A program made the translations under genes and the position numbers. Shown one piece after another: positions 1 to 10,200 of a stretch of 64,000 nt of DNA. Source of the stretch: VAZQ01 sp963841705 (GTDB lineage: Bacteria; Pseudomonadota; Alphaproteobacteria; Rhizobiales; Xanthobacteraceae); the NCBI GenBank assembly GCA_963841705.1, contig CAWJDY010000076.1, positions 23,456 to 87,455 on the forward strand, in the 5' to 3' direction. Positions within the stretch are counted from its first letter, which is position 1. Each line of letters begins with the position of its first letter. The notes beneath the pieces are model-generated. The model ran no database searches, was not told the origin of the DNA, and saw only the letters and a program-made list of their open reading frames with translations.

Positions 1-1225
1 CCTGAATCAGCAGAGCTTCTGCCTCCGGCTGGGTGACCCCGCGCGCCCGCAGATAGAACAACAAATCCTCGTCGAGAGCGCCGGACGTCGCGCCGTGCCC
101 GCATTGCACATCGTCAGCAAAGATCTGCAGCTCGGGCTTGTTGTCGGCCTCTGCGGTCTCCGACAGAAGCAGAGCATGGGTCGCCATTTTGGCGTCGGTC
201 TTCTGCGCTCCCGGACGCACGATGATCTTGCCCTGAAACACGCCCTGGCTCTGCCCGTCGAGCACGGATTTGAAGGTCTCGCGGCTGGTACAGCCTTCGG
301 CGACATGCTCGACGAGCAGCGTCGTGTCGGCGTGCTCGTTTCCCTTGAGCAGGGAAGCACCGCGAATCCCTGCGATTGTCCCTGCGCCCGCAAACCGCAC
401 GAATACCTGGTTGCGCACCACGGTTCCGCCGGCAGTGAACAGGAACTCGTTGAAGCGGGCATGTGCACCAACCGTCGCCATCATGGTGGAAAGATGCAGC
501 GCACCTGCGTCGGTGATCTTGACATGGTCGACGTGAGCTTCGTCGGCGACGTCGAGCTCGATAACCGTATTCACCTGCTGCTCGCTCGATCCCTCGTGGC
601 TCTCGACCAGCATGGCGCGGGCGCCTTTTCCGAACATGACGAGAGAACGCGTGAACACCGCGCTTGCCTCCTTGCGCGCAGCGACGAAGACAAGGTGGAT
701 CGGGCGCGCGAGTGCAACCTCGGCGGCCACATCGATCACCGCGCCGTCGCGCATGAACGCCGTGTTGAGCGCCAATGCCGTGTCGGTGGTCGATGAGATC
801 GCTCCCATTCGCGCCAGAACGCGAGTGTCGCCCACCTCGAGCGCCGAGGCCATCGAGCCAATGCTCAACCCAGGCTCGAGATTGGAGAGATCGGAAAGCT
901 CCGGCGCGAAGCTGCCGTCGACGAACACGATCCGGCGCGCATCGATGGACGCCAGCAGCGTCGGGGATTGAGCTGCTCGGCCCCTCGCAGCGGCATCCGG
1001 TACCGGCGCGAGTGGCTTGGCTTCGCGCATGAGCGCCCGCAAATCGGTGTACTTCCATTCCTCGATGCGCCGGCTGGGCAGACCGTCAGCCTCAAAGCGC
1101 TGAAACGCCGCCTCGCGCAGCGCGGCGACGGCATTCATGCCTGGCAACCCGTCCTTGGCGGCGGCGAAATTCGCTGCCAGCGCGGTCTCCGCCGCAGTTC
1201 TGAGAGGGCGAACTTCGGCGTTCAT
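1..1225 (-). CDS. sufD: SufD, Fe-S cluster assembly protein (3' end cut by the window edge)
   Basis: Last visible gene of the leftward suf operon. SufD pairs with SufB in the cytosolic SufBC2D scaffold that assembles Fe-S clusters. I translated this frame by hand and it stays open from an ATG at 1225 to base 1, giving 408 residues; SufD proteins are usually about 440, so only the last few dozen residues are missing. The N-terminal part carries RRIEEWKYTDLR and the visible C-terminal part carries GKIIVRPGAQKTDAKM, CGHGATSGALDED and YLRARGV, all typical SufD core signatures. The start lies 7 bases after the sufC stop, so the two are almost certainly co-transcribed. Confidence 0.93.
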   Translation of the reverse strand, partial: MNAEVRPLRTAAETALAANFAAAKDGLPGMNAVAALREAAFQRFEADGLPSRRIEEWKYTDLRALMREAKPLAPVPDAAARGRAAQSPTLLASIDARRIVFVDGSFAPELSDLSNLEPGLSIGSMASALEVGDTRVLARMGAISSTTDTALALNTAFMRDGAVIDVAAEVALARPIHLVFVAARKEASAVFTRSLVMFGKGARAMLVESHEGSSEQQVNTVIELDVADEAHVDHVKITDAGALHLSTMMATVGAHARFNEFLFTAGGTVVRNQVFVRFAGAGTIAGIRGASLLKGNEHADTTLLVEHVAEGCTSRETFKSVLDGQSQGVFQGKIIVRPGAQKTDAKMATHALLLSETAEADNKPELQIFADDVQCGHGATSGALDEDLLFYLRARGVTQPEAEALLIQ

Positions 1226-1232
1226 CGTGCCC

Positions 1233-1988
1233 TCACGCCGCCTCGTCGCGATATTGGGCGTAGCCGGTCGCCTCCAGGTCAAGGGCGAGGTCTTTGCCGC
1301 CGGTCTTCACGATCCGGCCCCTTGACAGCACATGCACCACATCCGGAACGATGTAGTTGAGCAGGCGCTGATAGTGCGTGATTACGACGAATGAGCGCTC
1401 TGCTGCACGCAGGTGGTTCACCCCTTCGGCAACGATCTTGAGCGCATCGATGTCGAGGCCCGAATCGGTCTCGTCAAGGACGCAAAGCCGCGGCTCCAGC
1501 ATCGCCATTTGCAGGATCTCGTTACGCTTCTTCTCGCCGCCGGAGAATCCGACATTTACCGCGCGCCGCAACATGTCCTGGCCGATGCCAAGCCTGCTCG
1601 CGACCTCACGCACCCGCCTGAGGAAGTCGGGGGTGGAAAGCTCGGGCTCCCCGCGCTGCTTGCGCTGCGAATTGATCGCAGTGCGCAGGAAGGTCATGGT
1701 CGCAACGCCGGGGATCTCAAAGGGATACTGAAACGCCAGAAACAGACCCTTGGCTGCGCGCTCCTCTGGCGGGATGCTCAGAATGTCCTCGCCGTCGAGC
1801 AATACCTCTCCCTGGGTGACCCGGTACTCCTTTTTTCCAGCAAGCACATAGGCAAGCGTCGACTTGCCCGATCCGTTCGGCCCCATGATCGCATGCACGG
1901 CGCCCTTTCCGACCGAAAGCTCGAGACCGTTGAGGATCTTCTTGCCCTCGACCTCGACGTGCAGATTTTTCACTTCCAAGAGATACAT
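1233..1988 (-). CDS. sufC: SufC, ATPase of the SufBCD complex
   Basis: ABC-type ATPase of 251 residues, the normal SufC length. Visible motifs in order are Walker A GPNGSGKS (about residues 35-42), the Q-loop region AFQYP, the SufC-type signature SGGEKKR, Walker B LCVLDETDSGLD and the switch histidine in ITHYQR. ATP hydrolysis by SufC drives the conformational change of SufB-SufD during cluster assembly. It sits between sufB (88 bases upstream) and sufD (7 bases downstream) on the same strand. The SGGEKKRNE and DETDSGLD stretches separate it from ordinary transporter ATPases. Confidence 0.96.
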   Translation of the reverse strand: MYLLEVKNLHVEVEGKKILNGLELSVGKGAVHAIMGPNGSGKSTLAYVLAGKKEYRVTQGEVLLDGEDILSIPPEERAAKGLFLAFQYPFEIPGVATMTFLRTAINSQRKQRGEPELSTPDFLRRVREVASRLGIGQDMLRRAVNVGFSGGEKKRNEILQMAMLEPRLCVLDETDSGLDIDALKIVAEGVNHLRAAERSFVVITHYQRLLNYIVPDVVHVLSRGRIVKTGGKDLALDLEATGYAQYRDEAA

Positions 1989-2076
1989 GACCCTGCCTTG
2001 CTGAAATCACCTGTCCAGTCCGGTATCGCACCCAGCTTGCGCGCGGGATGGTCCGCCCGCGGCCGGGAGGAGCACG

Positions 2077-3567
2077 TCACCCAACGCTTCCTTCCAGACT
2101 GACCGAGATCAGCTTCTGCGCCTCGACTGCGAATTCCATGGGAAGCTGCTGCAGCACGTCCTTGACGAACCCGTTGACGACCAACGCCACCGCGTCCTCG
2201 GCCGAAAGCCCGCGCTGCATGCAGTAAAACAGCGTATCCTCCGAGATCTTCGAAGTCGTCGCCTCGTGCTCGAACACGGTGGAGGTATTCCGCGTCTCGA
2301 TATAGGGGATGGTGTGGGCGCCGCACTTGTCTCCGATCAGGAGCGAGTCACAGTTGGTAAAATTGCGGGCGCCTTTTGCCCTGCGATGCGAGGTGACGAG
2401 ACCGCGATAGGTATTCTGCGAATGCCCCGCGGCGATGCCCTTGGAAATTATCCGGCTGGTCGTGTTTCTGCCGAGGTGCAGCATCTTGGTTCCTGAATCG
2501 ACCTGCTGATGGCCGTTGGAGATGGCGATCGAGTAGAACTCACCGCGGGAGTTGTCGCCGCGAAGAATGCAGCTCGGATATTTCCAGGTGATGGCCGACC
2601 CGGTCTCGAGCTGCGTCCATGAGATCTTTGAATTCGCGCCGCGGCAATCGCCGCGCTTGGTCACGAAATTGTAAACGCCGCCGCGTCCTTGCTGATCCCC
2701 GGGGTACCAGTTCTGGATCGTGGAATATTTGATCTCGGCATCCTCGAGCGCAACCAGCTCCACCACCGCGGCATGCAGCTGATTCTCGTCGCGCGAAGGG
2801 GCGGTGCATCCTTCGAGATAGCTCACATAGGAGCCTTTGTCGGCAATGATGAGCGTGCGCTCGAATTGCCCGGTATTGCGCTCGTTGATGCGAAAATACG
2901 TCGACAGCTCCATCGGGCAGCGCACGCCGGGCGGGACATAGACGAAGGACCCGTCGGAGAAGACCGCCGAATTGAGAGTGGCGAAGAAATTGTCCGAGAT
3001 CGGCACCACCGTGCCGAGATATTTCTTGACCAGGTCAGGATGCTTCTGCAGCGCCTCGGAGATGGGCATGAACAGAACGCCGACCTTGGCAAGCTCCGCC
3101 TGGAACGTGGTCGCGACGGAAACGGAATCGAACACCGCATCCACGGCCACACGCGCGTAGCTGCCCTCCCCGTCCGGGCGTTGCACTCCAAGGAGCGCTT
3201 CCCGCTCGCGCAGCGGAATCCCAAGCTTGTCATAGGTTGCGAGGATCTCGGGATCCACCTCGTCAAGCGACTTTGGACCGGACTTTCTCTTCGGCGCTGC
3301 GTAGTAGTAGAGGTCCTGATAATCGATCGGTCCGTATTTTACCCGCGACCACATCGGCTCACGCATGGTGAGCCACCGCCGATAGGCATCGAGCCGCCAC
3401 CGGAGCATCCACTCCGGCTCGTTCTTCTTCAACGAGATGAATCGGACGATATCTTCGGAAAGACCCTTGGGGGCCTTCTCGGATTCAATATCGGTAACGA
3501 AGCCATACTTATACTGGTCGACGTCGAGACGGCGGACCTTCTCGACGGTCTCCTGCACGGCCGGCAT
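2077..3567 (-). CDS. sufB: SufB, Fe-S cluster scaffold subunit
   Basis: SufB of 496 residues, the scaffold partner of SufD. The frame contains the family blocks KNEPEWML, WMLRWRLDAYRRW, SYLEGCTAP, QNWYPGDQQGRGG and NCDSLLIGDKCGAHTIPYIE. The frame can be read 8 codons further upstream, but the ATG at 3567 is preceded by GGAGGGAAGAC, a good ribosome site, and its product begins MPAVQETV, so I prefer it. It lies 86 bases after the cysteine desulfurase gene and 88 bases before sufC. Long, conserved and free of frame defects. Confidence 0.95.
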   Translation of the reverse strand: MPAVQETVEKVRRLDVDQYKYGFVTDIESEKAPKGLSEDIVRFISLKKNEPEWMLRWRLDAYRRWLTMREPMWSRVKYGPIDYQDLYYYAAPKRKSGPKSLDEVDPEILATYDKLGIPLREREALLGVQRPDGEGSYARVAVDAVFDSVSVATTFQAELAKVGVLFMPISEALQKHPDLVKKYLGTVVPISDNFFATLNSAVFSDGSFVYVPPGVRCPMELSTYFRINERNTGQFERTLIIADKGSYVSYLEGCTAPSRDENQLHAAVVELVALEDAEIKYSTIQNWYPGDQQGRGGVYNFVTKRGDCRGANSKISWTQLETGSAITWKYPSCILRGDNSRGEFYSIAISNGHQQVDSGTKMLHLGRNTTSRIISKGIAAGHSQNTYRGLVTSHRRAKGARNFTNCDSLLIGDKCGAHTIPYIETRNTSTVFEHEATTSKISEDTLFYCMQRGLSAEDAVALVVNGFVKDVLQQLPMEFAVEAQKLISVSLEGSVG

Positions 3568-3653
3568 GTCTTCCCTCCGCTGCGGTTTCAAGGACCGCGG
3601 GTTGGATTAGTCGGTTATGGTCTGCGGGTCGTCTTGCGCTAGGCGACATCCTT

Positions 3654-4832
3654 TCAGGCAGCCGCCGCCGATGCCGCGTCGGCTACCCCATCTCTAAGTA
3701 ATGTCTCGGACACCTTAATCCAAGCTTGGATGAAGGCATCAACTTCGGCTTCGCTTGTGCTCCACCCAAGACTGACGCGCACCACCCCGCGGGCAAGCCC
3801 CTCCGGTACCCCCATTGCGGCGAGCACATGGGAGCGCTGGACCTTCCCAGACGAGCAGGCGGCGCCGGAGGACACGGCCACCCCGGCGAGATCAAGGGCA
3901 ATTACTGCCGTTTCCGCCTTCATCCCCGGCACCGCAAACAGAGTAGTATTAGGCAAGCGCTCCACCTCGGTGCCAAAAATCACCAGACCGGGAGGAGAAT
4001 GCGCCTTGAGCCCGGTCTCAAGCCGCTCCCGCAGGGAAAACAGGTAAGCCCTCTCCGCGCCAAGACTGACCAAGGCTGCCTTGGCAGCCGCCCCAAACCC
4101 GGCAATCCCGGGCACATTCTCAGTTCCGCCCCGAGCCCGGCGCTCCTGCCCCCCGCCGGCGATGAGGGCAGGCGGAAAAGGCAACCTGGCGTCCCGCCGG
4201 ATCAATGCCCCCACCCCCTTTGGCGCCCCGATCTTGTGGCCGGAAAGGCTGAGAAGATCGGCCCCAAGCTCATTGATGTCGCACGGAATCCTTCCCGGTC
4301 CCTGGACGGCGTCGACGTGCAGGACGCCGCCTGCGCCGTGGACCAGGGCTGCTACTTCCGCGGTCGGCTGAATAATGCCGGTCTCATTGTTGGCGAGCAT
4401 CACGGACACGAAGCTCCGGCCTTCGTGCGCTGCAAGCCGTCGACGAAGCGCCGAAAGATCGATCTGGCCGGTTTGTGCCACCGGCAGGATCTCGACCTGA
4501 GATGCAGGAAACCGGCCGCCGGAGAGAACCGATACATGCTCGATGGCGGAGACGAGAAGCTTGCTGGGGCCCTTTTGCGGACCAGCTTCCGGGGCGAGAG
4601 CCAGCATGTTGGCTTCCGTGCCGCCTGACGTAAAGACGACATTGCGCGGCTGCGTCCCCGCCAACACGGCCACGTTTTCCCGCGCCTCCTCGATCAGCGC
4701 CCGGGCTGCTCTGCCTTCGGCATGAACCGAGGAAGCATTGCCCACGAGGTCCAGCGCGGCCAGAACCCCCGCGCGCGCCTGCGGCCGAAGCGGCGCTGTT
4801 GCGTTCCAGTCGAAATACAAACGAGCGTTCAT
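3654..4832 (-). CDS. Cysteine desulfurase, NifS/IscS-type (sulfur donor of the suf operon)
   Basis: PLP-dependent enzyme that removes sulfur from cysteine as an enzyme persulfide and passes it to the SufBCD scaffold. The frame shows YFDWNATAPLRP near the N-terminus, the PLP lysine in SGHKIGAPKG (Lys200) and the active-site cysteine in SSGAACSSGK (Cys326) on a flexible loop, which is the group I (NifS/IscS) arrangement rather than group II SufS. Total 392 residues from ATG 4832; a TTG 13 codons upstream is possible but less likely, because family members begin with a short segment before YFDWNATAP. It is first in the leftward operon, and a SufS may lie beyond the left edge. Confidence 0.9.
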   Translation of the reverse strand: MNARLYFDWNATAPLRPQARAGVLAALDLVGNASSVHAEGRAARALIEEARENVAVLAGTQPRNVVFTSGGTEANMLALAPEAGPQKGPSKLLVSAIEHVSVLSGGRFPASQVEILPVAQTGQIDLSALRRRLAAHEGRSFVSVMLANNETGIIQPTAEVAALVHGAGGVLHVDAVQGPGRIPCDINELGADLLSLSGHKIGAPKGVGALIRRDARLPFPPALIAGGGQERRARGGTENVPGIAGFGAAAKAALVSLGAERAYLFSLRERLETGLKAHSPPGLVIFGTEVERLPNTTLFAVPGMKAETAVIALDLAGVAVSSGAACSSGKVQRSHVLAAMGVPEGLARGVVRVSLGWSTSEAEVDAFIQAWIKVSETLLRDGVADAASAAAA

Positions 4833-4982
4833 GGACAAAGGGTCAGTCAAGTTCTCGTTGGAGCACTCCAAGGAAGGGCATCGGTCCCGCTCGAAACCCT
4901 TGCATTTTGCCCCGGTAACCGTGGTAGAAACGCCACCTGCGAGTGACCGGCGAATCCTGCTGCTTCCGTGCCCGTCGACAAA

Positions 4983-4999
4983 TCTGGAATGCTTCTAGG
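4983..4999. promoter_or_regulatory. Irr-box (ICE)-like palindrome upstream of the suf operon
   Basis: The bases TCTGGAA-tgc-TTCTAGG form an interrupted palindrome (5 of 7 positions pair). As I recall the rhizobial iron control element, it reads TTTAGAA-N3-TTCTAAA, and this site matches it at 10 of 14 positions. It lies about 150 bases upstream of the desulfurase start in the 263-base divergent region shared with the alpha/beta hydrolase. Irr and RirA control of suf genes is known in rhizobia; that this site is used is inference from position and similarity. Confidence 0.35.
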
Positions 5000-5095
5000 T
5001 AGTTACGTGCACCCCGCATTGGCGTCAAGCGACGTTATGAGCGGGGTCCCTCAGCTTGGCTCCTCGTCGCCTTAGCTCTAATCGAGGTCGTAATC

Positions 5096-5758
5096 ATGCC
5101 CGAGGTCATATTTGCCGGCGCGGCTGGTCGCATCGAAGGCAGGTATCATCCAGCCCGGCAGAGAAATGCCCCGATCGGGATCATTCTTCATCCGCATCCC
5201 CAGTTCGGGGGGACGATGAACCATCAGATCATATATCAACTCTACTATACCTTCGCGCACCGAAACTTTTCGGTGCTGCGCTTCAATTTTCGCGGCGTCG
5301 GAAGAAGCCAGGGATCGTTCGACCACGGCCAGGGAGAGCTTTCCAATTCAGCCTCCGCGCTTGACTGGGCACAGTCGATCAATCCAGAGGCCCGCAGTTG
5401 CTGGATTGCCGGCTTCTCCTTCGGTGCCTGGATCGGGATGCAGCTGCTGATGCGGCGCCCCGAGATCGAAGGCTTCATTTCGATTGCGCCACCGGCGAAT
5501 CTCTACGACTTCACCTTTCTGGCGCCTTGCCCCTCTTCGGGTCTGATCATTCACGGTGATAAAGACGCGGTGGTACCGCATAAGGACGTCACCACGCTGG
5601 TCGAGAAGCTCAAAACCCAGAAAGGGATCGTAATTGAGCAGAAGGTGATCCCGGGAGCGAACCATTTCTTTGATGGCAAGATCGAGCCGCTCATACAATC
5701 CATCGGGGCTTATCTCGATAAGCGTCTGAAGATCGACCGCAAGCCCAGCGCCGCTTGA
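5096..5758 (+). CDS. Alpha/beta hydrolase (COG2945-like)
   Basis: Soluble alpha/beta hydrolase of 220 residues. It has the oxyanion region HPHPQFGGTMNH, FNFRGVGRSQG after strand 4, the nucleophile elbow GFSFGAW with the serine, HGDKDAVVP carrying the likely acid, and ANHFFDG with the catalytic histidine. There is no signal peptide or membrane segment. The substrate cannot be told from sequence. The gene is divergent from the cysteine desulfurase and 187 bases upstream of tyrS, an arrangement I associate with rhizobial chromosomes. The start at 5096 follows an ATCGAGGTC stretch that can act as a weak ribosome site. Confidence 0.85.
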   Translation: MPEVIFAGAAGRIEGRYHPARQRNAPIGIILHPHPQFGGTMNHQIIYQLYYTFAHRNFSVLRFNFRGVGRSQGSFDHGQGELSNSASALDWAQSINPEARSCWIAGFSFGAWIGMQLLMRRPEIEGFISIAPPANLYDFTFLAPCPSSGLIIHGDKDAVVPHKDVTTLVEKLKTQKGIVIEQKVIPGANHFFDGKIEPLIQSIGAYLDKRLKIDRKPSAA

Positions 5759-5945
5759 TCGGCATTGGCACGTGCGATCCCTGGCGCACCAGGCACCCAC
5801 CCGTAAGCGGGCGCGGCACCCCCAGTCGTTGTGGGCGAAGTGATCGGTGCTCGCTCGAGCGCGCGCACGGCGCCCATTGCGGCGCCGTCGGTTTCAATCC
5901 CGGATCGAAGCTGGTACATCACCAGCAATCGAGAGACGACAAATT

Positions 5946-7190
5946 ATGAGCTCGTACAGGTCCGAATTGCTCCAGACCCTCGCAGAACGGGGGTTTATAC
6001 ATCAGGTCTCGGACGCCGAGGGGCTCGATGCCAAGGCGGCGACGAGCACAATTGCTGGCTATGTTGGATTCGATGCGACGGCTCCGAGCCTGCACATCGG
6101 CAATCTTCTGACCATCATGATGTTGCGCTGGCTGCAGAAGAGCGGCCATCGCCCAATCGCGCTGATTGGCGGAGGCACAAGCAAGATAGGCGATCCCTCC
6201 GGGAAAGATACCAGCCGCATTCTGCTGACACCTGCGCAGATCGACCAGAATATTGCGTCGATCCGAAAAGTATTCTCGCGTTTTCTCGAGTTCGACGCGG
6301 GTGCCGTCATGGCCAACAATGCCGATTGGCTCGAGCAACTGGAGTACATTCCCTTTCTTCGGGAAGTCGGGCGGCATTTCACCATCAATAAAATGCTGAC
6401 GTTCAATTCGGTGAAGCAGCGTCTGGACCGGGAGCAACCGCTGACCTTTCTCGAATTCAACTACATGATCCTGCAAGCGTATGACTTTGTTGAGCTGCAC
6501 AAACGCTTCGGCTGCATTCTCCAGATGGGCGGGTCGGACCAATGGGGCAATATTGTCAGCGGCATCGATCTCGGGCGACGACTGCTCAATGCCGAGTTGT
6601 TCGCCCTGACCACGCCACTGTTGACGACGTCATCGGGCGCCAAGATGGGCAAGACCGAGACGGGCGCGGTCTGGCTCAACCCTGAGATGATGGCTCCATA
6701 CGACTACTGGCAGTTCTGGCGCAATTGCGAGGATGGCGATGTCGGCCGGCTGCTGCGATTGTTCACCGAGCTTCCCCTCGATGAGATCGCTCGCCTGACG
6801 GCGCTCAAGGGCCACGAGCTTAACGAGGCGAAAAAAGTCCTGGCGACCGAAGCCACCAAGCTGTTGCATGGGGCCGGGGCTGCGGAGCTCGCTGCCGAGA
6901 CCGCCCGGCGCACCTTCGAAGAGGGAGCCCTCGCCGAAACGCTGCCAACGGTAGAGATTTCCCGCGCCAACCTTGAAACGGGGCTTGGGGTTCTCACCGC
7001 AAATGTCGAAGCCGGGCTGGTATCGTCCAACGGAGAGGCCCGTCGTCAGATCAAGGGCGGTGGGCTCAAGGTCAATGATGTCACCGTGACCGACGAGAAA
7101 ATGGTGCTCACGGCGCGAGATCTCACGCCTCAAGGAGTCATCAAGCTGTCACTGGGCAAGAAGCGACACGTCCTGTTGAAGCCGGTCTGA
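5946..7190 (+). CDS. tyrS: Tyrosyl-tRNA synthetase
   Basis: Class I aminoacyl-tRNA synthetase of 414 residues that charges tRNA-Tyr. The HIGH-type signature is HIGN at residues 50-53 and the KMSKS-type loop is KMGKT at 233-237, the usual bacterial TyrRS variant. GGSDQWGNI in the middle is the tyrosine-pocket block. The last 80 or so residues form an S4 RNA-binding domain (SSNGEARRQIKGGGLKVND). The frame is open 33 codons further upstream, but MSSYRSELLQ at 5946 is the natural N-terminus. It converges on the AsmA-like gene with only 11 bases between stops. Confidence 0.97.
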   Translation: MSSYRSELLQTLAERGFIHQVSDAEGLDAKAATSTIAGYVGFDATAPSLHIGNLLTIMMLRWLQKSGHRPIALIGGGTSKIGDPSGKDTSRILLTPAQIDQNIASIRKVFSRFLEFDAGAVMANNADWLEQLEYIPFLREVGRHFTINKMLTFNSVKQRLDREQPLTFLEFNYMILQAYDFVELHKRFGCILQMGGSDQWGNIVSGIDLGRRLLNAELFALTTPLLTTSSGAKMGKTETGAVWLNPEMMAPYDYWQFWRNCEDGDVGRLLRLFTELPLDEIARLTALKGHELNEAKKVLATEATKLLHGAGAAELAAETARRTFEEGALAETLPTVEISRANLETGLGVLTANVEAGLVSSNGEARRQIKGGGLKVNDVTVTDEKMVLTARDLTPQGVIKLSLGKKRHVLLKPV

Positions 7191-7201
7191 ATCGCGCTTA
7201 C

Positions 7202-10200
7202 TCATCTGGTCGGATCGGCATAGCTCTGCGGCATGCCCGCAGCACCTCCCGGAAACTCAAAGAATTTCCGTAACAGACCCGGGGCCACGGCCGAGATGGG
7301 ATTGACGCGCAAGATCGGCGCGCTCGGGGGCCCGGCCACTTCGTAGGTAACTCCGATCAGGCCCTCGTTGCTGCCGCCGAGGAACAAACCCACGATCGGA
7401 ATCTGACCAAACATGTTGTTGAGCCCATACAGCGGAACGAAGGTGCCGCGCATGCGCACCTCGGCATGGGTATAATCGATATATCCGTCCACCGTCGCAC
7501 CCACCGCTGGCCCCTTCACGAGGCCGTCTCGAATGGTGAAGCGGCCGAGCGAGCGAGTGAAATCGACCCGGAACCGGGAGAACTCGACACCCGGCGAAGG
7601 ACTGGAAGGATTCTGCGGCACGGGGGCGGCAGCTACACGCTCGAGGGCCGCCTCTCCGCGCACGATGAAATCGCGAACCGTGAGCGTGCCTTCCTGTGGC
7701 GCCTTGTCTGCGCTTTGCGGATCGAGCGCGACCCACATCTCGCCGCCTGTCACCTTTGGATAGATGTCGGTGAAGCGGAAGAAAGCACCTGCGTCATTGG
7801 TCTCCATGAAGACAACTTGACGGCCGTTCGTTCCGCGGCCGCGCAGGTCGCCGAGCAGCGGCGTGTCGCGCCCAAGCTTTCCGTTCAATGCAAATGCGGT
7901 GATGATGCCGCTGCGCCGCGACAGCCGCAGATCCAGGCCGCGCAACGTCTCGCCGTGGAACCCGACGACGGTGCCAAGCTTGACATCGAGATCGATGTCT
8001 TTTTCCGACTGCGGCTTGCCGTTGGCAGGACCTGACAGCGCCGACTTGACGAAGCCGCGTCCGTCGTAAAGGTCCCCGCGCAGGGCAACCCGCAGAGTTC
8101 CATCCGGGGCTCGATCGGCTTTGAGGGTCGCCTTATCGCGGTTCGACAGGCTGAACACGGGAAAATTGGCGGAGACCACGTCGCCGGAGGCATCGACCTC
8201 GACCGCGCCTTTGACTGTGGTGTTTGCCGATTCGATGGACATATCCTCAAATCGCGTCCCCTGCGATTTGTTGATGAGAGCAAAAGTAGCGCGCGCGGGT
8301 TCCCCCGGAGCTTTGGACCAGCCCGGCAGCAGGTTGTCCACCTTGGCCTGGGTCAGGTCAGCGTCAACCGCAAACCGGCTGTCGTTGTCCCGGTTGGTGA
8401 TCCGACCCGTGATTTTGACCGGTACGGGTCCTGCGAGTGCGCCGCCAAGATCGAAGTGCAACTTGCCGCGTGCGTTTTCGTCGAGAGTCGTCTGGATGCG
8501 CACCTCGGGGTCGGCTTCGCGCGCCTTGCGAAAATCCAGCGCGGCGGGCAGCCCGTTGATCCTGACGTCGCCCCTGATCCAGTGGCCCAGGTTGTTGGCG
8601 CTCACTTTCAGCACCGCCGCCTCTACCTTTTGGCCCATGACCATGCGTTCAGCCGCGAAATTCGCGACGTCCATGTTGATTGTGTATGTCGACGAGCCTT
8701 CCGCGAGATCCTCCTTGAGCGGCAAGCCGAGAGTCACCTGGGCAGTCAATGTGCCGCGACTGGTTGCAGGATCCAGCGGCGCTCCGGAATAGTCCCGCAA
8801 TCGCTCGGTGGCCAACAATTCGGCTGCCGCCGGCACCGATCCATCGAGGCGGAAGCGCGCTTTCGCTGGTGGCCCCTTGGGAAACGTATCCGGCACTTCG
8901 AATACACCATTGGTGATCGAGAGCTTGCGTCCTTGCACCGTTTCCACATGGCCGCGCCCCAGATTGATCGTCGCGGTCCGGCCGGTAATCCGCACGTCAA
9001 TGTCAGCGTCGCCAATGGCGGGAAGACCCGCGATTGGTGTCAGCTCTGCCCCATGTCCTACGATCCTGATCGCCAATCCCTCCTCGGGAATCGGGGGACC
9101 GCTCGCCTTGAGCGTAGACATCGGCGCATTGGTTGCGACCTCCAGCCGCTCGACCACGCCCGCCTGCACATGATCTTGGACCCAACTGCGCACCTTAGGG
9201 GCAGCGAAGAAGGGCCACAGCCGCTTCATCGCCGTCACCGGCATCGGTGTGCCGGCAACGGTGACCGCAACTATCGGGTCATCGCCAGCACAGTCCAGTC
9301 CGCCAGACAGAGCCACGCGGATATCAGCGTTACCCAGCTCACCTTCTTCGATATCCACGCGGCGTGTGGCCGGATCAATGCGCAGCTGCAACTGCAGTCG
9401 ATTGAGAATGAGAGGCGCCGATGCCGGGGATGCCGCTGAAGCAAGCAGGATCGTGCCGCCGGACACCTTTACTGCCCAGGCCGCATTTGCCTCGGACGGG
9501 GCTTCGATCAGTGCCTGCGCACTGATGCGGTCGCCGCCCGAGATGATCTGGAGTGGCATGGTCAGCGCATGACGCGCGGCGTCCCAATCGAGACTGATCT
9601 CGGCGCGATCAATCGGAATACGCACGAGTGGGTCGTCGACATCGATGATCGAACCTTTCTCCACAACGATGCGTCCGTCGATCATGCTGGGAATGCCGTC
9701 GGGCCCAATGTCGGCGCGAATGCGCGAGGTCAGCGGCAGATCCACTTCGTAGAGCCCCTCCCCCCAACGCATGGCGAACATCAGGTCCTTCACGGAAACT
9801 TTCTGAGTGTCGACGTCGAGAACCCGATGTCCGCGCTCACCTGGCGTTATTGCCGCTCGCAGCTGCCAAGGTCGGTCGGCTTGTTCGGACCCCAGCCTCA
9901 CGGCGATGCCGCCACCTTTGGGACGGGTCACGCTGAGATCGATGTTCGTGAACGTCCAGTGCTTGCCGTTGCGTTCGTCATCGACGCTGAGATTGCCGCC
10001 CCTCAGCCCGATCTCGGCGAGGTCGCCTCCGTCCAAGCCGCCCCCATCGAGACTCTCTATCCAAGCAAGCAGCGCAGCAAAATCCGGAACGCCGGTGCGG
10101 GCGGTCCCCGTCGAGGCGGTCCCAATCAAGGACGCGTCAGCCATTGTCACGGGAGCTACCGGCCTCGACGACGTGGAGCCCGTGACGAAAGGCGTGGAAA

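Noticed and set aside
114..1058. A 314-codon leftward frame over sufD
   Set aside because: Another frame of the same strand carries the conserved SufD sequence to the window edge; this one is a basic, Arg-rich shadow.
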